Positions 16,356 to 22,594 of a stretch of DNA of 52,706 nucleotides are shown in pieces. Below the pieces are notes generated by a model that did not search any database, was not told where the DNA came from, and saw nothing but the letters and a program-made list of their open reading frames with translations. Origin of the DNA: CALXCT01 sp964422185. GTDB lineage: Bacteria > Bacillota > Clostridia > Oscillospirales > Oscillospiraceae. Numbering within the stretch: position 1 is the first letter of the stretch; every line of letters starts with the position of its first letter. Both the position numbers and the translations under genes were made by a program. The stretch covers positions 1-52,706 of the forward strand of contig CAYRAG010000007.1 of assembly GCA_964422185.1 (NCBI GenBank). The letters are read 5' to 3'.

Positions 16356-17156
16356 TCAGATGATGTGCTTGCCGGCGAGGATGCCGGCCAGCTTCTCGCA
16401 GGTGGCCTTGTCGGCGCCTTCAAGCATCATGCCGACGCCCTTCTGAGGAGGAGTGAAGGACTTGAAGATATTAGTGGGAGAACCCTTCAGACCGATGGTG
16501 GAGGGGTCAATCAGGGGATCGTCCTTTAAAGTCTCGTAGTCATAAACCTCGTAAGGCTTGCTGTAGCACTCAAAGATGCCGGGGACGCTCATGTAGCGGG
16601 GGCTGTTGAGCTCCTTGATGCAGGTGAGCAGGCACGGCGTCTTGACCTTGATGGTCATGTAGCCGTCTTCCAGCATGCGGCGGACCGTGATGTCCTCGCC
16701 GTCCTTGTGGATCTCAGCCACATAGGAGACCTGGGGCAGGCCGAGCTTCTCGGCGATCTGGGGGCCGACCTGGGCGGTGTCGCCGTCGATGGCCTGGCGG
16801 CCGCAGAACACCACATCCTCCTTCTCCAGGCCGACTTTCTTGATGGCGGCGGCCAGGATCTGGGAGGTGGCGTAGGTATCGGAACCGCCGAACTCACGGG
16901 CGGAGACCAGGATGGCCTTGTCCGCGCCGCGGGCCAGCAGCTCGCGGAGCATGCCCTCGGCGGGAGGGGGACCCATGGAGATGACGATCACTTCGGCGCC
17001 GGTCTCGTCTTTCAGCTGCAGAGCGGCCTCCACGGCGTTCAGGTCGTCGGGGTTGGTGATGGTGGCCATGGAAGCGCGGTTCAGGGTGCCGTCCTCATTC
17101 ACGGCGACTTTACCGGAGGTATCCGGCACCTGCTTGACGCATACGATAATTTTCAT
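16356..17156 (-). CDS. etfB: Electron transfer flavoprotein subunit beta
   Basis: EtfB is the small subunit of the Etf that serves butyryl-CoA dehydrogenase. In bifurcating systems it carries the bifurcating FAD with EtfA. The 266-aa protein starts MKIIVCVKQVPDT, as the family does. It has VISMGPPPAE near residue 80 and the beta-subunit signature CGRQAIDGDTAQVGPQ near 125-140. Spacing to bcd (19 nt) and etfA (22 nt) shows a single transcript. A ribosome site (GGAGGAAT) precedes the ATG. Nothing is missing. Confidence 0.96.
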   Translation of the reverse strand: MKIIVCVKQVPDTSGKVAVNEDGTLNRASMATITNPDDLNAVEAALQLKDETGAEVIVISMGPPPAEGMLRELLARGADKAILVSAREFGGSDTYATSQILAAAIKKVGLEKEDVVFCGRQAIDGDTAQVGPQIAEKLGLPQVSYVAEIHKDGEDITVRRMLEDGYMTIKVKTPCLLTCIKELNSPRYMSVPGIFECYSKPYEVYDYETLKDDPLIDPSTIGLKGSPTNIFKSFTPPQKGVGMMLEGADKATCEKLAGILAGKHII

Positions 17157-17175
17157 GTCGATATTCCTCCGTTCC

Positions 17176-18339
17176 TTAATTGACGCCCAGGTTGCTGGCG
17201 ATGACCATGCGCTGCACCTCGGAAGTGCCCTCGTAGATCTCGGTGATCTTCGCGTCGCGCATCATGCGCTCCACGGGGTACTCACGGGTGTAGCCATAGC
17301 CGCCGAACAGCTGCACGGCCTTGCAGGTCACATCGCGGGCCGCCTCGGCGGCGAACAGCTTCGCCATGGCGGCGTCCATGGAGTAGGGCTCGTGGTTCTG
17401 CTTCTTCATGGCAGCGGAATAGACCAGGTACTGCGCGGCCTGCATCCTGGTGTACATGTCGGCAATCTGGAACTGGGTGTTCTGGAACTGGGAGATGCGC
17501 TGTCCGAACTGGACACGCTCTTTCGTGTACTTAATGGTCTCGTCAATGGCGCCCTCGCCCAGGCCCAGCGCCTGCGCGGCGATGCCGATACGGCCGCCGT
17601 CCAGCGTCTGCATGGCGATCTTGAAGCCCTGGCCGATCTTGCCCAGCAGATTCTCCTTGGGAACGATGCAGTCCTCCATGACAAGCTCGCAGGTGGAGGA
17701 ACCCTTGATGCCCATCTTCTTCTCATGCTTGCCGATGGAGAAGCCGGGGAAGTCGCGCTCCACGATAAAGGCGGAGATCTCCTTGACCCGCTTGCCGCGG
17801 CGGTTGGTGGTGAAGCCGGTGACGGCGATGATGACGAAGACATTGGCAAAGCCGGCGTTCGTGATGAAGATCTTCGAGCCGTTGAGGATGTAGTTCTCGC
17901 CCTTCTCGTCCAGAACCGCGGTGGTCTGCTGGCCCTGGGCGTCCGTGCCGGCGCCGGGCTCGGTCAGACCGAACGCGCCGATCCACTCGCCGGAGCACAG
18001 CTTGGGCAGGTACTTCTGCTTCTGCTCCTCCGTGCCGTGCTCAAAAATGGGCGCGCAGCACAGGGAGGTGTGGGCGGAGATAATGACACCGGTGGTGCCG
18101 CAGACCTTGCTCATCTCCTCGACGGCCATGACATAGGACAGCACATCGCCGCCGGCGCCGCCGTACTCCTTGGGGAAGTAGATACCCATCATGCCCAGCT
18201 TGCCCAGCTTTTTCACGGTCTCGACGGGGAACTCCTCGTTCTCGTCTACTTCCTGAGCCAGGGGCTTGACTTCGTTCTCCGCAAACTCGCGGTACATTTT
18301 GCGGAGCATCTCATGCTCTTTAGACAGATGAAAATCCAT
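17176..18339 (-). CDS. bcd: Butyryl-CoA dehydrogenase (short-chain acyl-CoA dehydrogenase)
   Basis: Bcd reduces crotonyl-CoA to butyryl-CoA with the Etf partners encoded just downstream. The 387-aa protein has the acyl-CoA dehydrogenase fold. The substrate/FAD motif GLTEPGAGTDAQG lies near residues 130-142, the FAD motif FGGYGYTREYPVERMMRDAK near 335-354, and the catalytic base Glu370 in IYEGTSEVQ. That glutamate position is typical of short-chain enzymes. Spacing to hbd (18 nt) and etfB (19 nt) supports one operon. The strict bifurcating behaviour is an inference from the neighbours. Confidence 0.96.
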   Translation of the reverse strand: MDFHLSKEHEMLRKMYREFAENEVKPLAQEVDENEEFPVETVKKLGKLGMMGIYFPKEYGGAGGDVLSYVMAVEEMSKVCGTTGVIISAHTSLCCAPIFEHGTEEQKQKYLPKLCSGEWIGAFGLTEPGAGTDAQGQQTTAVLDEKGENYILNGSKIFITNAGFANVFVIIAVTGFTTNRRGKRVKEISAFIVERDFPGFSIGKHEKKMGIKGSSTCELVMEDCIVPKENLLGKIGQGFKIAMQTLDGGRIGIAAQALGLGEGAIDETIKYTKERVQFGQRISQFQNTQFQIADMYTRMQAAQYLVYSAAMKKQNHEPYSMDAAMAKLFAAEAARDVTCKAVQLFGGYGYTREYPVERMMRDAKITEIYEGTSEVQRMVIASNLGVN

Positions 18340-18357
18340 GCTCTTGTTCCTCCCTAA

Positions 18358-19206
18358 TTACTTAGAATAATCGTAAAAGCCCTTGCCGGTCTTGCGGCCG
18401 AGCAGCCCGCCGCGCACCATCTTGCGCAGCAGCAGGGCGGGACGGTACTTCGAGTCACCGGTCTCGGCATACAGAGTCTCCATGATGGCCAGGCACACAT
18501 CCAGGCCGATAAAGTCGCCCAGAGTCAGCGGGCCCATGGGGTGGTTGGCGCCCAGCTGCATGGCCTTGTCCACATCCTCGACGCTGGCGACGCCGGTCTC
18601 CACCAGGCCGATGGCCTCGTTGATCATGGGGATGAGGAGCTTGTTCACCACGAAGCCCGGGGCCTCGTTGACCTGAACAGGCTGCTTGCCGACGGTCTTC
18701 GCCAGATCAAAGATGGTCTGGAAAGTCTCGTCGGAGGTGTTGGCGCCGCGGATGACTTCCACCAGCTCCATGACCGTGGCGGGATTGAAGAAGTGCATCC
18801 CGATGAACTTATCCGCACGCTTCGTGGCGGACGCGATGGCGGTGATGGAGATGGAGGAGGTGTTGGAGGCGAAGATGGTCTCCGGCTTGCACAGCCCGTC
18901 CAGCTCGGCGAAGATGCTCTGCTTGATGTCCAGGCGCTCAATGGCGGCTTCCACCACCAGATCGGCGTCGGCCGCGAGGCTCAGATCCGTGGTGAAGGTC
19001 ATCTTGCTCGTGATGGCCTCCTTGCCGGCCTCATCCATCTTGCCCTTGGCAATCTTCTTGTCCAGCCCCTTGATCAGGCGGGCCTGTGAGGCCTGGATGA
19101 TCTCGTCGCTGATGTCGCGTACGACCACATCAAAGCCGGTTTTGGCGAAGACCTGCGCGATCTCCAGACCCATGGTTCCGCCGCCCATGACAACAATTTT
19201 TTTCAT
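18358..19206 (-). CDS. hbd: 3-hydroxybutyryl-CoA dehydrogenase
   Basis: Hbd reduces acetoacetyl-CoA to 3-hydroxybutyryl-CoA with NAD(P)H in butyrate synthesis. The 282-aa protein begins with a Rossmann motif GGGTMG (residues 8-13; many homologues have GAGTMG). It has the catalytic Ser/His/Asn positions in SNTSSISIT, GMHFFNP and NKLLIPMINEA, and the C-terminal domain with LGANHPMGPLTLGDFIGLD. It is second in the operon, 80 nt after crt. The order crt-hbd-bcd-etfB-etfA differs from the classical clostridial order, where hbd comes last. Confidence 0.96.
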   Translation of the reverse strand: MKKIVVMGGGTMGLEIAQVFAKTGFDVVVRDISDEIIQASQARLIKGLDKKIAKGKMDEAGKEAITSKMTFTTDLSLAADADLVVEAAIERLDIKQSIFAELDGLCKPETIFASNTSSISITAIASATKRADKFIGMHFFNPATVMELVEVIRGANTSDETFQTIFDLAKTVGKQPVQVNEAPGFVVNKLLIPMINEAIGLVETGVASVEDVDKAMQLGANHPMGPLTLGDFIGLDVCLAIMETLYAETGDSKYRPALLLRKMVRGGLLGRKTGKGFYDYSK

Positions 19207-19286
19207 CGTAAATTCCTCCCAAAATAAATTAATATGGTGATAGACAGCAAACTGATTCAGATTTCCGGCACGAAGTCCCGGACGCC

Positions 19287-20063
19287 TTATTTGTTCTGGA
19301 AGTGCTTCTCCTTGCGCTTCTCCAGAAACGCGTTCATGCCCTCCAGCTTATCCTCTGTGCCGCAGGTGACGCCGAACGCCTCGGCCTCGAACGCGGAGCC
19401 GGTGGCGATATCCGTCTGCATGCCCATGCGGATGCAGCGCTTGGCCTCCTGCACGGCGATCGGCGCGTTGGCGCAGATGGCGTTTGCCAGCTCCAGGGCG
19501 GTGTTCATCAGATCCTCAGGCGCCACGACCTGGCTGACCAGGCCGATCTCTTTCGCCTCCTGGGCGCCGATGGTCTTCGCGGTGAGGATCAGCTCCATGG
19601 CCTTGGAGATCCCCACGATCCGGGGCAGTCTCTGGGTGCCGCCGAAGCCGGGGGTGATACCCAGGCCGGTCTCCGGCTGGCCGAATTTCGCTTTCTCGCT
19701 GGCGATGCGGATGTCGCAGGCCATGGCCAGCTCGCAGCCGCCGCCCAGGGCAAAGCCGTTCACCGCGGCGATGACGGGCTTGGGCAGATTCTCCAGACGC
19801 AGGAAGATCCTGCCGCCGTTGACGCCGAATTTCTTTCCGTCCGTGGAGGAGAAGTGAACCATCTCGCCGATATCCGCGCCGGCGACAAAGGAACGGCCCT
19901 CTCCCGTGACGATGACAGCCTGGATCGCGTCGTCATTCTCCACCTCGGTGATGGCGGCGTCCAGATCGGCCAGAACCGCGCTGTTCAGGGCATTGAGCGC
20001 CTCAGGCCGGTTGATGGTCAGAATCCCCACGGCCCCCTGGCGCTCTACATTGACAAGTGCCAT
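19287..20063 (-). CDS. crt: 3-hydroxybutyryl-CoA dehydratase (crotonase)
   Basis: Crt dehydrates 3-hydroxybutyryl-CoA to crotonyl-CoA. The 258-aa protein is a normal-length enoyl-CoA hydratase. Oxyanion-hole segment AGADIGEM lies near residues 63-70, and the two catalytic glutamates lie in GGGCELAMACD and FGQPETGLGI. The C-terminus is the usual NAFLEKRKEKHF. It is the first gene of the butyrate operon. A GGGAGGT site precedes the ATG, and a long GC-rich leader separates it from its likely promoter. No thiolase is in this operon; one lies 6 kb away in the transhydroxylase cluster. Confidence 0.95.
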   Translation of the reverse strand: MALVNVERQGAVGILTINRPEALNALNSAVLADLDAAITEVENDDAIQAVIVTGEGRSFVAGADIGEMVHFSSTDGKKFGVNGGRIFLRLENLPKPVIAAVNGFALGGGCELAMACDIRIASEKAKFGQPETGLGITPGFGGTQRLPRIVGISKAMELILTAKTIGAQEAKEIGLVSQVVAPEDLMNTALELANAICANAPIAVQEAKRCIRMGMQTDIATGSAFEAEAFGVTCGTEDKLEGMNAFLEKRKEKHFQNK

Positions 20064-20104
20064 AATGATATCTACCTCCCAATTTTATAATATGCAGCTT
20101 TCGT

Positions 20105-20159
20105 AGTGTCCCCCGGAGACGATGCCCCCGCCCGCGGCGGGGGAGGGGGGACTGACACT
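20105..20159 (-). promoter_or_regulatory. Large hairpin in the crt leader
   Basis: An outer stem AGTGTC/GACACT and a CCCC/GGGG continuation enclose a very stable inner hairpin (CCCCCGCC/GGCGGGGG). It lies 40-95 nt upstream of crt in the predicted 5' leader. Its role is unknown; there is no T run, so it is unlikely to be a simple terminator. Confidence 0.45.
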
Positions 20160-20213
20160 TTCGGCGGCCGGGGCCGTACCGGGCCCCGGGGTGCGCCTCC
20201 TCACACAGAGTAA

Positions 20214-20242
20214 AATATATACTTTTTCCGCCCCTTAGGCAA
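20214..20242 (-). promoter_or_regulatory. Likely promoter of the crt operon
   Basis: Read on the minus strand, TTGCCT (20242-20237), a 17-bp spacer and TATATT (20219-20214) form a reasonable sigma-70-type promoter about 150 bp upstream of crt. Confidence 0.5.
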
Positions 20243-20365
20243 GGAAAAGCCGTTGGTGAAAATAGACAGTTTTAGCCGGTCGAACTTGTCGATATCACAC
20301 AAAAAACCCCAGGGCGCCGCGGCACCCGTCGGCAGGCCCCTTTCCCGGCGCGGAAAACGCGGGTC

Positions 20366-20394
20366 TTTACAAGAGCCGGGAGATCGGCTAAAAT
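20366..20394 (+). promoter_or_regulatory. Promoter of deoC
   Basis: The -35 TTTACA (20366-20371) and the -10 TAAAAT (20389-20394) have a 17-bp spacer and lie 74 bp upstream of the deoC ATG. Together with the crt promoter and leader this accounts for most of the 400-bp divergent intergenic region. Confidence 0.65.
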
Positions 20395-20467
20395 GGGCGT
20401 GGGAAAAACGGACGGGGCGCGGGGGTCTCCCGTGCGCCGCGAGAGAAGAAAAAAGGGGGAACTGTCC

Positions 20468-21115
20468 ATGGAGACAAAGGACATTCTGGCCATGCTGGAT
20501 CACACCCTGCTGCGGCAGGACGCGGTGTGGTCCGAGATCAAACAGCTGTGCGACGACGCCATCACCTACGGCTGCGCCGCGGTATGCGTCCCGCCGAGCT
20601 ATGTGCGCAGGTGCTCGGACTATGTGGGCGACAAACTGAAACTGTGCTCTGTCGTCGGATTTCCCAACGGCTACAACACGACGCCCGTCAAGGTGTTTGA
20701 GACGGAGGAGGCAATCCGGGACGGCGCGGACGAGATCGACATGGTCATCAACATCGGCTGGGTGAAAGATCAGCGCTGGGACGACATCCTGGAGGAGCTC
20801 AAGTCGGTGAAGCTGGCCTGCCAGGGCCGGATCATGAAAGTCATCATCGAGTGCTGCTTCCTGACGGATGAGGAGAAAATCAAACTGTGCCAGCTGGTCT
20901 CCCAGGTGGGCGCGGATTACATCAAGACCTCCACCGGCTTCGCCGAGGGCGGCGCCACCCGGGAGGATGTGGCGCTGCTGCGGGCCAATGTGGCCCCGGA
21001 GGTGAAAGTGAAGGCCGCCGGCGGCATTTCCAGCCTGAAAGACGCCGAGGACTTCATCGCCCAGGGCGCCGAGCGCCTGGGCAGCTCCCGCATCGTGGCG
21101 GAGGTCAAGGGCTAG
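20468..21115 (+). CDS. deoC: Deoxyribose-phosphate aldolase
   Basis: DeoC splits 2-deoxyribose 5-phosphate into glyceraldehyde 3-phosphate and acetaldehyde, feeding deoxynucleoside catabolism. The 215-aa protein has the class I aldolase signature: Asp in DEIDMVINIG, the Schiff-base lysine in DYIKTSTGF near residue 158, and the second lysine in VKVKAAGG. The ATG at 20468 follows AAAGGGGGAA; longer in-frame upstream sequence covers the promoter and is not coding. The next gene starts 54 bp downstream and may be cotranscribed. Arginine codons are mixed, unlike the adjacent highly biased clusters. Confidence 0.95.
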   Translation: METKDILAMLDHTLLRQDAVWSEIKQLCDDAITYGCAAVCVPPSYVRRCSDYVGDKLKLCSVVGFPNGYNTTPVKVFETEEAIRDGADEIDMVINIGWVKDQRWDDILEELKSVKLACQGRIMKVIIECCFLTDEEKIKLCQLVSQVGADYIKTSTGFAEGGATREDVALLRANVAPEVKVKAAGGISSLKDAEDFIAQGAERLGSSRIVAEVKG

Positions 21116-21169
21116 CACGACAGCTGCGGCGAATGGTGCCGTTTCAGGCTGCAGAGGAGGGAAGTTCGT

Positions 21170-21685
21170 ATGGCGAAAGAGAAGAAGCGGAAAAAGCCGA
21201 ATCCCGGCGCGAAGAAAGCGGCCCAGGCCGGGGATCAGGGCCCCGGGGAAAATGATGTCAGGCTCAGCGTGGTGGAGAAGGACGGCGAGAAGCTGATCCA
21301 GATGCTCCAGAAAGGCCACATGGCCGCCATCCTCTCCAAGAACGAGATCATGTATGTCTTCATCTACCGGAACATGTACTGCTGCTTTATCCACCCCATG
21401 GGGGCCCCGGAGGGCCGGAAGAAATTCCTGGAGATGGACGAGAAGAACCGGGCCATTATCAAGCAGCTGGCGGGTCTGTGCGATCAGATGTTCCAGGTGG
21501 AGTTCCGGGAGGATATGGATCGCATGGGCGTCATGGTGGCGGCGGAGCGCGCCATCATCGACCTGCTGGATATGCTGGGCAAGCTGCCCGCCCAGGACTT
21601 CGACTTCATGGCGCCGCTGGAGACGGACGAGGAGGGCAACGCCATCGTGCCCGGCGGATTCGGGGCCGAGGAGTTTCTGTCCTGA
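21170..21685 (+). CDS. Hypothetical protein, 171 aa
   Basis: I do not recognise this protein. It has a Lys/Gly/Pro-rich N-terminus (residues 1-28, probably disordered). A mixed alpha/beta body follows, with MYVFIYRNMYCCFIHPMG near residue 65 and a helical C-terminal half ending in an acidic tail. There is no signal peptide or clear membrane helix. A GAGGAGGGAA site precedes the ATG. It follows deoC by 54 bp and is probably on the same transcript. Confidence 0.65.
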   Translation: MAKEKKRKKPNPGAKKAAQAGDQGPGENDVRLSVVEKDGEKLIQMLQKGHMAAILSKNEIMYVFIYRNMYCCFIHPMGAPEGRKKFLEMDEKNRAIIKQLAGLCDQMFQVEFREDMDRMGVMVAAERAIIDLLDMLGKLPAQDFDFMAPLETDEEGNAIVPGGFGAEEFLS

Positions 21686-21929
21686 CGGCGCGGAAGATGC
21701 GAAAACGGAAGGGAGGCCGCTGCGCCTCTCTTCTTTTTTGCGCCCGGAGGATCCAAAGCCGTCTCCCGGAGGGGTTCACAGCGGAAGAACACGGGGAAAT
21801 TCCCGCCGCGCAGCGGGAAAGAGGAGTCAGTGCTGAGGGAAAGTGCCGGCTGTCTCCGCGGCGCGGACGGGCGCGGCGGGGGAGAAAAGGGCCGAATGTG
21901 AGAAAAACTTGATTTTCGGAAAAGTTCAG
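21686..21929. other. Intergenic stretch upstream of the transhydroxylase promoter
   Basis: No convincing gene is seen between the hypothetical gene and the promoter at 21930. The sequence is GC-rich in its first part and has a T-rich patch near 21735 that could help end the deoC transcript, though no clear stem goes with it. Confidence 0.45.
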
Positions 21930-21960
21930 TTGACATTGGAACGGTTCCAAGGTTTATAAT
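21930..21960 (+). promoter_or_regulatory. MerR-type promoter with a 15-bp dyad in a 19-bp spacer
   Basis: A perfect -35 TTGACA (21930-21935) and a perfect -10 TATAAT (21955-21960) are separated by 19 bp instead of 17. The perfect palindrome TTGGAAC-G-GTTCCAA (21936-21950) lies wholly within the spacer. Overlong spacer plus spacer dyad is the hallmark of MerR-family activator promoters, which stay weak until the regulator twists the DNA. A LacI-type operator repressing the promoter is the alternative. No MerR or LacI gene is in the window. The promoter drives the transhydroxylase cluster. Confidence 0.75.
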
Positions 21961-21978
21961 GACAGAGCATGAGGTGGT

Positions 21979-22068
21979 ATGTCCAATCGCGCCCAGGTGC
22001 CTTTTTTGAGGGGAAAAGCTGCCTGGATTTCTGGTCATGCCGAATACTTTGGCAATGCTTTTAGGTAA
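21979..22068 (+). CDS. Possible 29-aa leader peptide
   Basis: An ATG at 21979 just downstream of the promoter opens a 29-codon frame ending at TAA (22066-22068), 20 bp before the first gene of the cluster. GAGGTGG lies directly upstream, but the spacing is short. The peptide has no clear signature. It could be a leader peptide coupling translation to expression of the operon, or a chance frame. Confidence 0.25.
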   Translation: MSNRAQVPFLRGKAAWISGHAEYFGNAFR

Positions 22069-22088
22069 TTAAAAAGGAGGACTGTACA

Positions 22089-22580
22089 ATGGATCTAACG
22101 ATTCGTCTGCCGGACGGCGTTCACACCGTTCCCGCGGAAGAGGTCACGGCCAAAGCGAAAGAGATCGCTGCTGCCTGCCCCAGTGAGATTACCAATGTCT
22201 ACCGGGTCTGGTACGAGGGATTCGACGGCTGCGGTGTTCCCAATGCCGATACGGTCGCTGCGATCGAAAAGGGCATCCTCGAAAACAGCAACTGGGAGCC
22301 GGCAGGCAAGGTGCGCTTTGAGAAGTACGGCGTCGTCGAAGCCTACAGGAACAAGGACTATGCCAACGCGCCCAAGGACAAGGATGGAAATATCATGCCT
22401 CTGCACATGTTCCACCTGGGCTCGCACTACCAGGGACCCGACGGCAAGGTCTACTGGCTGGCCGTTATCGAGAAGTTCGATATGCGCTGCTTCGAGCGTG
22501 TCGATGGCAAGTATGTGGGTGAGATGGTCGAGATTGACCCCACCAGCGACTATGCCAGGCAGATGGTCGAAGTGAAGTAA
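22089..22580 (+). CDS. Unknown 163-aa protein encoded before the transhydroxylase subunits
   Basis: I do not recognise a family. The protein is soluble and acidic, without signal peptide, membrane helix or cysteine cluster; its cysteines (CPSEI, GCGVP and MRCFE) are scattered. Notable segments are YRVWYEGFDGCGVPNADT (about residues 38-55) and MPLHMFHLGSHYQGPDGKVYWLAVIEKF (about 103-130), the latter rich in His and aromatic residues. It is the first gene after the MerR-type promoter, has a strong AAAGGAGG site, and ends 14 bp before the molybdoenzyme large subunit with GGAGGT between. Tight linkage suggests a third subunit, a maturation factor or an enzyme for the same substrate; the role is unproven. 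Confidence 0.8.
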   Translation: MDLTIRLPDGVHTVPAEEVTAKAKEIAAACPSEITNVYRVWYEGFDGCGVPNADTVAAIEKGILENSNWEPAGKVRFEKYGVVEAYRNKDYANAPKDKDGNIMPLHMFHLGSHYQGPDGKVYWLAVIEKFDMRCFERVDGKYVGEMVEIDPTSDYARQMVEVK

Positions 22581-22594
22581 GGAGGTAGACAATC

